From assembly GCA_020638795.1 (NCBI GenBank), contig JACKHW010000005.1, positions 124,001-188,000 of the forward strand: a stretch of DNA of 64,000 nucleotides, in the 5' to 3' direction. Below are positions 35,001 through 42,697 of the stretch, piece by piece (the stretch's first letter is position 1; every line of letters begins with the position of its first letter). The position numbers and the translations under genes are program-made. The notes beneath the pieces are model-generated. The model saw only the letters and a program-made list of their open reading frames with translations. It did no database searches and was not told the DNA's origin. This DNA comes from Planctomycetota bacterium. Its GTDB lineage: Bacteria > Planctomycetota > UBA1135 > GCA-002748355.

Positions 35001-35648
35001 AACTTCGGCAAGCCAGGACCTCACCCTCTAGTGCGCTACGAGTTCGACGAGTCGAGACATTTGGCCGTCGACTTCGAACTGATCGATCTCGATCTCGCGA
35101 AGGCCGCAGCCCGGCTCGAGAGCACACAGCCGTATCGCGGCGCCGTCAGCGGCAAAGTCACGCTCGAACTCGATGTCGATGATCCAACCACCCTCGATGT
35201 GACCGCGAATCTCGGTGTGCGCGACGGCTGGCTCGGGGACGCCCCGATCTTCCGCAGCATCTACGGCCTGCTCAAGCAAGAGAAGCGCCCCACCTTCCAT
35301 GCCGCGCTGCTCGACGTGAAGAGCAAAGGGCAGACCCTCGAAATCGAACGTCTCCTACTCCTGTCGGCGCTCTTGCGCGTCGAAGGTCGCGGCCACCTCG
35401 ACTACGATGGCTACCTCCAACTCCAGCTCGAGTTCCCCAACCTGTTCCCCGAAGCGAGTCCACTCACGTTGCTACCAGGCATCTACCGCGCCGTCGCGAA
35501 TGCGCTCGTCAGCTTCGACGTATCGGGTTACATCGGCAATCTGCACAGCGGACCGCGCTTCGTCCCGTTCGAACGCAAACCCCAGAAGCAGTCCGTCGAA
35601 CCTCTGACGGGACGGCGTGCCGCCATGCCTCCGATCTTCCGCGACTGA
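32022..35648 (+). CDS. AsmA/TamB-like large envelope protein
   Basis: A 1208-aa protein with one N-terminal membrane helix (VVLFSALFLVCLCGVTWWVL) and a very long beta-rich body with repeated patterns of the kind 'LRAS..GVPLD..L...L', VEAKGSIDFSRNEGAI and DAALLLRKN. The C-terminus (GWLGDAPIFRSIYGLLKQ, FHAALLDVKSKGQTLEI, VEGRGHLDYDGYLQLQL) is the AsmA-like_C type. Members such as AsmA, TamB and YhdP are thought to form hydrophobic grooves that move phospholipids between inner and outer membranes. That role is inferred by family. ATG 32022 begins 239 bases after the histone gene; ruvX follows one base after the stop. Confidence 0.8.
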   Translation: MTWRRVVLFSALFLVCLCGVTWWVLTRSDVARGLVTRQLEQLFPGGVDLDSAELDPIGGEVRLANLRVTPEGPTAKPRKDALNLPEVVLGVSMNPLGRAGELQSVLIDRAELDIDLGAEEPLDLSKLLPSDITSRSSARVPSIRIRNLTLRLHLPGRSTDDDRTITLEPVRLSLLPAREDPSTLVLDGDAPSPFGGSVAIHGTAKEDGSQVTITVEGEEFSLDDKTIGVLGEDAIAILDNLALTGLVAPTFWLEYSKASNALDFGVRGNFRDLSVTPPEVPYAFSGLAGRVEYRPADDGTVAFRVDPPNPKVDPKAEAAADAIFVRGDLELVGVLRTKPEVRLRASAKGVPLDQRLETALRELEPASIVYDAFRVHGGTGDLDVFLDTTRPMLVDADPSREPRTQVDIGLHDTSLSFSGFRHSDGSPGTSFPYEIHACVASFRVRDQFVEVVELRGSGEQNATVEAKGSIDFSRNEGAIDVLAKTLPCTKALRNAIDASIGGGAQIYDDFGPHGTVDAALLLRKNTSDEDFRWSLSIEPRDLSIEWERFPYRIEGLTGRVDVDARSARFEIQGHDRETQLRGRGRIALGEPASREIWVKANALPMDDKLRSALIGFDDSFAESWQLFDPHGTADVEFLGYKRNEDEELSYDLRADIRGGRAKFAPFPVALREIEGPIVVHGDGKNTHVEILGVLGQGLDARLSFQGTLDFSPTKSPIADLEVVAKGVKLRDELGNVLDQTRMIDAEIWKLAAVSGSCDAVLEIHRDESDDDFRQSLAVDLRQVESRAAILPDALSRLGGALRIDEHHVIHVDRLRGTIGEAPLVFEKGKVYRDSDETVIELQLTADRYPVDDRLANLLSGSVKRAYLERHARGSVSLVGANVTVRVPETPPPGSSGLGMSIDFEGGEFRAHGLSLDLGIRVGDIHGYVVLDRGVVRPDRSEVHGRLGGLRFTALGQDFVDARGPFVATHDYFEVPTGSARIHGGVLRELAPDSNFGKPGPHPLVRYEFDESRHLAVDFELIDLDLAKAAARLESTQPYRGAVSGKVTLELDVDDPTTLDVTANLGVRDGWLGDAPIFRSIYGLLKQEKRPTFHAALLDVKSKGQTLEIERLLLLSALLRVEGRGHLDYDGYLQLQLEFPNLFPEASPLTLLPGIYRAVANALVSFDVSGYIGNLHSGPRFVPFERKPQKQSVEPLTGRRAAMPPIFRD

Positions 35649-35649
35649 C

Positions 35650-36081
35650 ATGGCACAACCGATGCCCGCACAACGCATCCTCGCCATCGACCCTGGAGAG
35701 CGCCGAACCGGTGTCGCCGCAACCGATTGGACAGGGACGATCGCCGTTCCGCTCGCGCGCCTCGACCATCGCGGCATGGACGAGATCCCGGAACTCCTCG
35801 TCGCACTCGTGTCCGAGCGCGAGACCGAACGACTTCTCATCGGCGTGCCCCTCGGAGTCGATGGTTCGCACGGACCCCAAGCGAAGAAGGTGCTCGCGCT
35901 CGTCGACAAGCTGACGAAACGGTTCCCGCAGCTCGAGATCTGCACGATCGACGAAGCGCACAGCAGCGACGTCGCACATGCTCAACTGAAGGCTGCGGGA
36001 GTCAAAGCCGCGCGACGCAAGCACCATGTCGATAGCCTTGCAGCCCTCGAGATCCTCCGCCGTCACTTGGACCTCGCATGA
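35650..36081 (+). CDS. ruvX: Putative pre-16S rRNA nuclease / Holliday junction resolvase-like RuvX (YqgF)
   Basis: A 143-aa RNase H-fold protein. Motifs: ILAIDPGERRTGVA (catalytic Asp and the DxGxxRxG), IGVPLGVDGSHGPQAKKV, ICTIDEAHSSDVAHAQL (normally DERLTT/S) and VDSLAALEIL with the last catalytic Asp. The middle motif is atypical (DEAHSS) but retains the acid. YqgF is essential in many bacteria, maturing the 16S rRNA 5' end. ATG 35650 follows the AsmA-like stop directly; its stop overlaps the next ATG (ATGA). Confidence 0.85.
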   Translation: MAQPMPAQRILAIDPGERRTGVAATDWTGTIAVPLARLDHRGMDEIPELLVALVSERETERLLIGVPLGVDGSHGPQAKKVLALVDKLTKRFPQLEICTIDEAHSSDVAHAQLKAAGVKAARRKHHVDSLAALEILRRHLDLA

Positions 36082-37007
36082 ATCACCTGCCCGACGGACC
36101 CTCCGATCCGATCATTGCGAAAGGACTCACGAAGCGGTTCGGCGACCGAGTCGCTGTCGACGACCTGTCCTTCAGCGCACGAGCCGGAGAGACGTTCGGT
36201 CTATTGGGACCCAACGGCGCGGGAAAGTCGACGACCATTCGCATGCTCGTCGGCGCTCTGAAACCCGATGACGGTTCGATCGAAATTGCCGGAAAGACGG
36301 ACCCGACGCGGGCCGAGGTCAAACGGGCTCTCGGCTACGTCCCGCAGGAGATCGCGCTCTACGACGAGTTGTCCGCCGAGGAGAACCTCGCGTTCTTCGC
36401 TCGTTTGCACGAACTCAAGGGTAAGCGCCTGTCGGACCGCATCGACTTCGCACTCGACTTCGCCGGCTTGAACGACCGACGCAAGGACCGGGTCGCGACG
36501 TTCAGTGGCGGAATGAAGCGACGGCTCAATCTCGTGACCGCGTTGATGCACGAGCCACGCGCCCTGTTCCTCGACGAGCCGACCGTCGGTGTCGATCCGC
36601 AATCGAGAGCGCACATCTTCGAGAACATCGAGACCCTGCGCGCGAACGGGACCACGATCCTCTACACGACGCACGAGATGGAGGCGGCCGAGCGTCTCTG
36701 CGATCGCATCGCGATCCTCGATCACGGTCGCCTCATGGCTCGAGATACGGTCGACGCACTGCTCCAGGCTCACGGCACGAAGACACGCGTCGCGATCGAT
36801 CTGCGACAGCTCCCGTCACAGGCAGTTGTCGAGACGTTGCCGGGTGAACTCACGGGTACGACGTTGCGCATCGAAGCGGACGACCCGTTCGTGATGATCG
36901 GAGAGCTGAGGCGCTTCGAGCTCGATGTCGCGCGGATCCAAGTCGAACGCGCGAATCTCGAGACGGTATTCCTCGACCTCACCGGTCGGAGGCTGCGCGA
37001 CACATGA
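36078..37007 (+). CDS. ABC exporter ATP-binding protein
   Basis: A 309-aa ATPase of the drug/sodium-exporter (NatA/CcmA-like) group. Walker A GPNGAGKST, signature FSGGMKRR, Walker B LFLDEPTVGVD, and H-loop TTHEMEAAE are intact. The last 80 residues form the usual C-terminal extension. It overlaps ruvX (ATGA) and its permease (ATGA). The partner is the ABC-2 permease that follows; substrate unknown. Confidence 0.93.
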   Translation: MNHLPDGPSDPIIAKGLTKRFGDRVAVDDLSFSARAGETFGLLGPNGAGKSTTIRMLVGALKPDDGSIEIAGKTDPTRAEVKRALGYVPQEIALYDELSAEENLAFFARLHELKGKRLSDRIDFALDFAGLNDRRKDRVATFSGGMKRRLNLVTALMHEPRALFLDEPTVGVDPQSRAHIFENIETLRANGTTILYTTHEMEAAERLCDRIAILDHGRLMARDTVDALLQAHGTKTRVAIDLRQLPSQAVVETLPGELTGTTLRIEADDPFVMIGELRRFELDVARIQVERANLETVFLDLTGRRLRDT

Positions 37008-38344
37008 ACAACATCGTGCACCTGATGTTCAAGGACTTGCGGCTGCTCGTCCGTGATCGTTTCGGTCTGTTTTGGATCTTCGTGTTTCCTCTCGTCTACG
37101 CGCTGTTCTTCGGCGCGATCTTCTCGGGGCAGAGCGGTGGTGGCGGCGGCGGGAAGATCGGGATCGCGGTCGTGGATCAGGACGAGTCCACGTCGTCGAA
37201 GGCATTTCTGGAACTCCTCGCGAAGCACCCGAGCCTGTCCGTGCGACAGAACGAGGACGGTAGTCCGCGCTCGATGCCACTCGATGCCGCGCGCGATCTC
37301 GTGCGTCGCGGAAAGCGCGCCGCGTACGTCGCACTGCGCAAGGGGTTCGGCGACCAAGGGATCGACGTATTCGCCCCATCACGCGACGTTGCGCAGGCTC
37401 TCGTCGAAGTCGGCGTCGACCCATCGCGCTCGGCCGAGAAGGGTTATTTGCAGGGCATCCTCGCCGAATCGACGTTTCGGCACACGATCGACGGCTTCGC
37501 GGACCGCGAGAAGACGAAGCGCGACATCGCCCGCATGAGCGCGCGCGTCCGCGATGATCCCGCGATTCCTGCACCGCAGAAGTTGCTGCTCGGCGTGTTC
37601 TTCTCGGCGCTCGACAGGTTCTTGGCGGGCATCGATGTCTCGGCTCTCGCCAGTTCGACGAGCGATGGCGCGTCTGGCGAATCGGGGATGAACCTCGCGC
37701 GCATCGACCTCGTCGACGTGACCGTCGAAGACGAAGGACCCCAGAGCGCATTTCAAATCACGTTTCCGTCCGCGATTCTCTGGGGACTGATCGGGTGTGC
37801 ATCCGGTTTCGCGATCATGATCGTGCGCGAGCGGACGCTAGGCACGATGGCGCGCCTGCTGACGTCGCCGGTCACGCTGAGTGAGATCCTGCTCGGCAAG
37901 GGCGCCGCCTGCTTCGTCACGTGCGTCGCAGCCACGCTCTTCTTGTTGCTCGTCGCGTGGATCGGACTCGGGATAGGTCTCGGCTCGATTCCGAAGCTGC
38001 TCGTCGGCGTTGCCGCGAGTGCATTTTCCTTCGTCGGGATCATGCTCGTCTGCTCTCTCCTGGGGAAGACCGAGCAAGCCGTGGCTGGCGCCACTTGGGG
38101 CCTCATGATGCCCTTCGTGATGCTCGGAGGCGGTATGGTCCCGTTGATCGCCATGCCTTCGTGGATGCAGCAACTCAGCAGCGTGAGTCCTTTCAAGTGG
38201 TGCATCCTGGCACTCGAAGGGGCGATCTGGCGAGGCTTCTCGTGGGCCGAGATGGTGACTCCCTGCTTGATCCTCGTCGGTGTCGGCGTGGCGGGTGCGA
38301 CCGTCGCGTTCTTCCTGTTTCGGCGCACCGTGGCGCGCGCTTGA
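37004..38344 (+). CDS. ABC-2 type transporter permease
   Basis: A 446-aa membrane protein: one N-terminal helix (FGLFWIFVFPLVYALFFGAIF), a large extracytoplasmic domain of about 220 residues, then five C-terminal helices with MIVRERTLGTMARLLTSPV, the conserved cytoplasmic loop of ABC-2 permeases. This is the layout of YhiH/YbhR-type export permeases. It overlaps the ATPase gene upstream; senA begins 16 bases after its stop. Confidence 0.92.
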   Translation: MNNIVHLMFKDLRLLVRDRFGLFWIFVFPLVYALFFGAIFSGQSGGGGGGKIGIAVVDQDESTSSKAFLELLAKHPSLSVRQNEDGSPRSMPLDAARDLVRRGKRAAYVALRKGFGDQGIDVFAPSRDVAQALVEVGVDPSRSAEKGYLQGILAESTFRHTIDGFADREKTKRDIARMSARVRDDPAIPAPQKLLLGVFFSALDRFLAGIDVSALASSTSDGASGESGMNLARIDLVDVTVEDEGPQSAFQITFPSAILWGLIGCASGFAIMIVRERTLGTMARLLTSPVTLSEILLGKGAACFVTCVAATLFLLLVAWIGLGIGLGSIPKLLVGVAASAFSFVGIMLVCSLLGKTEQAVAGATWGLMMPFVMLGGGMVPLIAMPSWMQQLSSVSPFKWCILALEGAIWRGFSWAEMVTPCLILVGVGVAGATVAFFLFRRTVARA

Positions 38345-38360
38345 AGGAGCAGGCGCCGCC

Positions 38361-39695
38361 GTGTTCGCAACCGACACGATCCGCGATGCCCTGGCGAGCT
38401 GGGTCGTCGACGCGGGACACAGGTCGCGAGCTTGTGTTCTCGACCTTCCCGAGTCGCAATGGACGTTCGAGTACTCACGCTTGCTCACGCCGTTCGACTG
38501 GGAGTTCGCTCACGTGACGTGGTTCCACGAGCGCTTCGTGTTGCGAGAAGCCCTCGGGCAACTCCCCCGCCATTCCCACATCGACGGCCTCTACGACTCG
38601 AGCGTCGTTCCGCATGCGGATCGATACCATCTCGAGCTGCTGCCGTTCGACGACGTACTCGCGTGGGACGACGACGTGCGTCAACGCGAACTCGCGGCGC
38701 TCGAGACCGCAGATGACCGATTCATGCAACTTCTCGCACTCGCGATCTTCCACGAAGACATGCATGCGGAGGCGTTCACGTGGATGCGGCAGAGCCTCGC
38801 GTATCCGCGCCCGCGTCCGACTCCGGAGTTCGAAACCGACAAGAAGCGTGCACGGACGAGAGCGCGCGCCGCGGCGAGTGTCGATGTCGATCTCGATCTC
38901 GATCTCGATTGCGATTGCGACCTCGCGGTTGACGGTGCTGTCGTGCGTGTCGGCTCGACGGTCGGATTCGACAACGAACTCGAACCGCACGACGTCCTAC
39001 TCTCGTCGTTCCGCATCTCTCGACGCTGTGTCGACGAAATCGAATTTCTCGCATTCGTCGAGGACGACGGATACGAGCGCGACGAGTTCTGGTGCCCCGA
39101 GGGCGCTTCGTGGAAGCGCCGCGCCGACGTGCATGCGCCTGCGACGTGGGCGAAGGCGAACGGGGGTTGGTGCGTACGTGAGTTCGATCGCCACCGAACG
39201 CTCTCCGCGAGCTGCCCCGTGATCCACGTGTCGTGGTACGAAGCGAGCGCATGGTGCCGCTGGGCTGGCCGCAGACTCCCGACCGAACACGAGTGGGAGT
39301 ACACCGCGTCGCTCGGTGACGGGCGGCGTTTTCCGTGGGGTGATGCCGCAGAGCCCGGGCGATCGAGGACTGGATTCTCGGTTCCCGAAGGCAGTTCGTT
39401 CTTGGTGGCCCAAGAGGCGCTTCGAACCGGTCGCAGTCCGGGCGGTGTCTCGCAGATGATCGGAAATGTCTGGGAGTGGACTTCGAGCGTGTTCCTCCCC
39501 TACACGGGATTCAGGCCCGGCACTTATGAGAACTACTCCGCTCCGTTTTTCGGAAGTCGACGTGTCCTGCGCGGCGGGAGTTGGTGCACGACTTTGCGCA
39601 TGCTGTCGAACTCGATGCGCAACTTCTTCGAGCCCGAGCGACGCGACATCTTCGCGGGCTTCCGGACGTGTGCACTCGATCACGACGACTCGTGA
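38361..39695 (+). CDS. senA: Selenoneine synthase SenA (EgtB-like non-heme iron enzyme)
   Basis: A 444-aa sulfoxide-synthase-like enzyme. The N-terminal DinB-like part supplies a three-His iron site: His51 in FAHVTWFHERF, His131 and His135 in FHEDMHAEAF; EgtB uses His51, His134 and His138. The C-terminal half is a formylglycine-generating/FGE-sulfatase fold (LPTEHEWEYTASLG, GNVWEWTSSVF, VLRGGSWCT, FAGFRTC). By itself it could be EgtB, but the next gene is a SenB-type glycosyltransferase, which points to SenA, the enzyme joining selenosugar-derived selenium to hercynine. The start is GTG 38361 with AAGGAG 11 bases upstream. An Asp-rich run (VDLDLDLDCDCDLAVD) around 180 is unusual. Confidence 0.85.
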   Translation: MFATDTIRDALASWVVDAGHRSRACVLDLPESQWTFEYSRLLTPFDWEFAHVTWFHERFVLREALGQLPRHSHIDGLYDSSVVPHADRYHLELLPFDDVLAWDDDVRQRELAALETADDRFMQLLALAIFHEDMHAEAFTWMRQSLAYPRPRPTPEFETDKKRARTRARAAASVDVDLDLDLDCDCDLAVDGAVVRVGSTVGFDNELEPHDVLLSSFRISRRCVDEIEFLAFVEDDGYERDEFWCPEGASWKRRADVHAPATWAKANGGWCVREFDRHRTLSASCPVIHVSWYEASAWCRWAGRRLPTEHEWEYTASLGDGRRFPWGDAAEPGRSRTGFSVPEGSSFLVAQEALRTGRSPGGVSQMIGNVWEWTSSVFLPYTGFRPGTYENYSAPFFGSRRVLRGGSWCTTLRMLSNSMRNFFEPERRDIFAGFRTCALDHDDS

Positions 39696-40663
39696 ACATC
39701 GTTCTCGCATCGCCGGCACGCGCTGGCTCACGTAGCGGCAATGGACGTAGCGCTGCTCGCTACCGAGGGCTGTGGACCGAACTCGGTCATCGTGTGCGCG
39801 TCACGACGACCGGCAATCTCGCTGGCGCGGACATTCTCGTCGCATTGCACGCAACCAAGTGCGCCGCGTCGATCGATGCGTGGCGCACTCGCGATGCGCA
39901 TGCACCGTTGATCGTGATCGTCGCAGGAACCGACCTCGCAGGACGCGCACGCGAGCGCTTCGAGCGATCGCTCGACGCTGCCGACGCGATCGTCACGCTC
40001 CAGCCACACGCGATCGATTCATTTCCGAAAAGGGCGCGTTCCAAGGCGCGCGCAATTCTCCAATCGGCGAGTGCGACTCTCGAGCATGCTGGCCTTCGTC
40101 ATCTGGAAAATGATCGCGACTTCGAAATCGCGGTCGTCGCCGCGCTGCGCGAGGTCAAGGACCCCCTACGCGCCGCACTTGCAGTACGAGCGCTGCCAAA
40201 GGACTCGAAGATCCGAGTCACCCACTACGGCCCTGCACTCGACGAGTCGATCCGACGTGAGGCCGAACGACTGTCCGATGAATGCGAACGCTACACATGG
40301 CAAGGCGCGCGTTCTCATCGAGAGACGATGGCTCTCCTCGCCAGATCGAGAGCGCTCTGTCTCACGTCGATCAGCGAAGGCGGCGCCAACGTCGTCTCGG
40401 AGGCGCTTGCGCACCACCTGCCCGTCCTCTGTTCGGCGATTCCCGGGAATCTTGGCATCCTCGGCGACGATTGGCCGGCGACATTCGAAGTACGCGATAC
40501 AGCCAGCCTCCTCGAGCTCTTGCTGCGCTTCGAAAGCGACGAGAGGTTTCGCAATGACGTCGAACGGCGTACTCGCGTGCTGGCCGCTTACGTCACGCCA
40601 GCACGCGAGCTCGCTGCTTGGAACGGTCTCTTCCGGGAGGTCTGCGCGCCAGGTCACTCTTGA
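39692..40663 (+). CDS. senB: Selenosugar synthase SenB (GT4-like glycosyltransferase)
   Basis: A 323-aa enzyme that makes a selenosugar (selenophosphate plus UDP-sugar) for SenA. It starts MNIVLASPARAGSRSGNGRSA, the GT4-like N-terminus of the group formerly called TIGR04348, with VALHATKCAASI and VIVAGTDLAG following; the C-terminal donor half has ALREVKDPLRAALAVRALP, SISEGGANVVSEAL and IPGNLGILGDDWP. The GTG start overlaps the senA stop (GTGA). The selenophosphate supplier (SelD/SenC) is not in the window. The pair suggests that the organism makes selenoneine; activity is inferred from the family. Confidence 0.85.
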   Translation: MNIVLASPARAGSRSGNGRSAARYRGLWTELGHRVRVTTTGNLAGADILVALHATKCAASIDAWRTRDAHAPLIVIVAGTDLAGRARERFERSLDAADAIVTLQPHAIDSFPKRARSKARAILQSASATLEHAGLRHLENDRDFEIAVVAALREVKDPLRAALAVRALPKDSKIRVTHYGPALDESIRREAERLSDECERYTWQGARSHRETMALLARSRALCLTSISEGGANVVSEALAHHLPVLCSAIPGNLGILGDDWPATFEVRDTASLLELLLRFESDERFRNDVERRTRVLAAYVTPARELAAWNGLFREVCAPGHS

Positions 40664-40677
40664 CCGTCGCGGTTCTC

Positions 40678-40836
40678 GTGGGGTGTCTCAGAAAATCGGG
40701 CACATGAAGTGCGTGACTGGGCGTCGCTGGGAAGGCGCGCCGAGGCAGGAATATCGGGGATATTCGAAGGAGGTGCGACACCGCCAGCGGCGTCCGGACG
40801 CGTGCTTCATGTGCCCGAATTTCTGGGAAGCCCCAC
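40678..40836. repeat. 159-bp near-palindromic element downstream of senB
   Basis: The outer 53-base arms (40678-40730 and 40784-40836) are inverted copies, clearly alike over gtgggg, cagaaa and tcgggcacatgaag. The middle holds a perfect small hairpin (gaatatc-ggg-gatattc, 40749-40765). It resembles the ~160-bp elements at 56210-56535 in layout and in the tcgggcac box. Nonautonomous mobile or REP-like element. Confidence 0.75.
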
Positions 40837-40908
40837 GAGATCTCCACGTTCGCGCGCCCCGCTCGTGATTGAGACTGCTGGAACGCGGTGCTGCGGCGTG
40901 CGAGCTGA

Positions 40909-40936
40909 CCCTTCCCTTCTCTTCCCTTCCCTTCCC
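40909..40936. repeat. Polypyrimidine tract
   Basis: A 28-base run of C and T only (cccttccc type), followed after a 6-base break by a second such tract up to about 40957. It lies between two palindromes. Confidence 0.85.
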
Positions 40937-40984
40937 GTGCTGGCCCTTCCCTCTGCTCGAGCTCCGAGAAGCGCGCGGGGGCGG

Positions 40985-41071
40985 ACCTGCCGCCGGCTCT
41001 CGTCGCTCTCGCGCCGGTCGCCCAGAAAGGCGACCGACCGACGCGAGAGCGACGAGAGGCGCGGGGCAGGT
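40985..41071. repeat. 87-bp palindrome upstream of the Y1 transposase gene
   Basis: Arms acctgcc (40985) and ggcaggt (41071) enclose a perfect 17-bp inverted repeat (40997-41013 with 41042-41058) and an inner ggtcgcc/ggcgacc pair. It should fold into a long hairpin. It is in front of a REP-associated transposase gene, where such a hairpin would be a natural substrate. Confidence 0.8.
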
Positions 41072-41247
41072 GGGAGGGGCCGTCCAAAGTTGTCGATGCA
41101 ACTATCGAAACGCACATCCAACTTCGCGCATTCGATCGTTGCTTTCACGGAACTGTGCGGTAGCATGCTTCGAACAATATGTGCTGAATCAAACAACGCG
41201 TCGGTAGCCGCTTCGAACTTGTGATGGCTCCACTCAGGGAACGCAGG

Positions 41248-41937
41248 ATGAGATCTCGAACGAAGAAGCGCGGAGTGCAGGGAATGCTGTTCGGGCCGGG
41301 TCGCGGCGGTAAGCGATTCGGCGCCGGTCGCAAGCCGAAGGGCGAACGTGCGGGCGTCTCCCACGCGGCGCGCACGAAACTCGCGAAGCGCTTCCCCGTT
41401 CACGTCACGATGCGCATCGCTGCAGGTCTGCCGTCGCTGCGGGATAATCACACCGAACGGTTCTTGCGTGCGGTCTTCTGCACGATGAAGCCTCGCCGCG
41501 GCTTTCGCATCGTGCACTACTCGATCCAGACCAATCACGTGCACCTGATCGTCGAAGCGGAGAGCACGACCGCGCTCTCGCGTGGCATGCAATCCCTCGC
41601 GATCCGCATGGCGCAGACGCTCAATCACGACTGGGGCCGCAAGGGCAAGGTCTTCGGCGATCGCTACCACGCGTCGATCCTCGATAGCCCGCGGCGCGTC
41701 CGCAACGCGATCCTCTACGTGCTCAAGAACGCGTGGAAGCACGGGCGAGACGTGCGCGGCGTGCTCGACCGGTTCGCGTCGGGATGGTGTTTCTCGGGTT
41801 GGCGCGAGAGGGTCAAGGTGAACGGAGTCGATGACTTCGAAGTCCCGGTCGAGGATCCACGGACCTGGCTCCTGCGCGTCGGTTGGAAGAAGCACGGCCG
41901 CATCGGCATCCACGAGCTGCCGAAGTCGTCGCCATGA
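41248..41937 (+). CDS. REP-associated tyrosine transposase (RAYT; IS200-like Y1)
   Basis: A 229-aa single-stranded-DNA transposase. The HUH motif is in TNHVHLIVEA, with the catalytic Tyr candidates in the later helix (GDRYHASIL, AILYVLKNAW). Upstream are VTMRIAAGLPSLR and RGFRIVHYSIQ, as in the Y1_Tnp family. The basic N-terminus (GRGGKRFGAGRKPKGER) is family-like. ATG 41248 has AGGGA eight bases upstream; GTG 41221 or ATG 41224 would add up to nine residues. RAYTs are single-copy domesticated-looking transposases linked to palindromic REP elements, and large palindromes lie immediately upstream. Confidence 0.88.
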   Translation: MRSRTKKRGVQGMLFGPGRGGKRFGAGRKPKGERAGVSHAARTKLAKRFPVHVTMRIAAGLPSLRDNHTERFLRAVFCTMKPRRGFRIVHYSIQTNHVHLIVEAESTTALSRGMQSLAIRMAQTLNHDWGRKGKVFGDRYHASILDSPRRVRNAILYVLKNAWKHGRDVRGVLDRFASGWCFSGWRERVKVNGVDDFEVPVEDPRTWLLRVGWKKHGRIGIHELPKSSP

Positions 41938-41979
41938 ATACGCCGCGGTAGCGCGCCAAACGCGAAGGATCGTTGCCTC

Positions 41980-42127
41980 CATACACTCTGGCGTCTGATT
42001 CGGATGCGACTTCGGCGCGGCTCATCCCGTGCTTGTGACACGCCTCGGTCATCGTGAGCCGTCTTCGCAGGCACTCCTCATTATAATCCCGTCGCTGGGC
42101 CACTCGATCCGTCTGCTTCCAAGGCAT
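41980..42127 (-). pseudogene. Transposase N-terminus remnant (helix-turn-helix)
   Basis: From ATG 42127 on the minus strand: a start MPWKQTDRVAQRRDY, then LTMTEACHKHGMSRAEV, like the N-terminal helix-turn-helix of IS481/IS3-type transposases, after which homology stops. No DDE domain remains. A second remnant lies upstream at 42211-42358. Confidence 0.5.
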
Positions 42128-42210
42128 CCGAACACGAGGCATGCGGCGCAACCCGCGGTCACGAACGAGTGTTAACCATGAGCAGGACACGAGTGTCATC
42201 CCGAACCGCT

Positions 42211-42358
42211 TCAGGATCGAGCCGACCGTGCTCGCAGCGGGGAATTCCAATTGCACTTGTGGCCCGTCTGACGACTCACGCCGTACTTTCGACACAGGGC
42301 AGCCATCGACAACTCGCCGCTCTCCCATTCCGAGATGAACTGAACTCGCTCTTTCATG
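42211..42358 (-). pseudogene. IS481-type transposase N-terminus remnant
   Basis: From ATG 42358 the minus strand reads MKERVQFISEWESG, then SMAALCRKYGVSRQTGHK, the classic first helix-turn-helix of IS481 transposases. The frame breaks down after about 45 codons. Together with the neighbouring remnant it is the residue of one or two decayed insertions. Confidence 0.6.
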
Positions 42359-42697
42359 GTGCACGCCTGATTCCATGGCCTGCGACAGCGAAAGTCGCCA
42401 TGCCGGCCATGCGTCAACCATGAAGTCGGACAGTGTCAGCCATGTAGTCGGTCTGAACTGTCAGCTATGCAACCGGTCTGCACCCCACCTCTCCGGCCTG
42501 CCCGCAACAGCACATCTGCCGAATCAGAAATCGAACATCCACGCGACAATCTCGATCGAGGTGGCGAGTCGAAGCGCGCGTCGACCCATCACGAGCTGGG
42601 CTCTGGAACTTGACAGAGGAGCGCTAGCAGCTCAGCCGAGACGATCGGTGGTCGACCGTGCGTGCCAGGTTTGTCGCCGGGCTATCCGTGTCCCGTG
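42359..42697. other. Intergenic region with IS debris
   Basis: 339 bases without a supported gene. It holds phrases like gtcaaccatg and gtcagccatg that recur (42172, 42414, 42437) and may be remnants of IS ends. I see no complete element. Confidence 0.35.

Noticed and set aside
38361..39695. Ergothioneine enzyme EgtB
   Set aside because: Kept as an alternative, but the overlapping SenB-type gene makes SenA more likely; no egtD or egtC is near.
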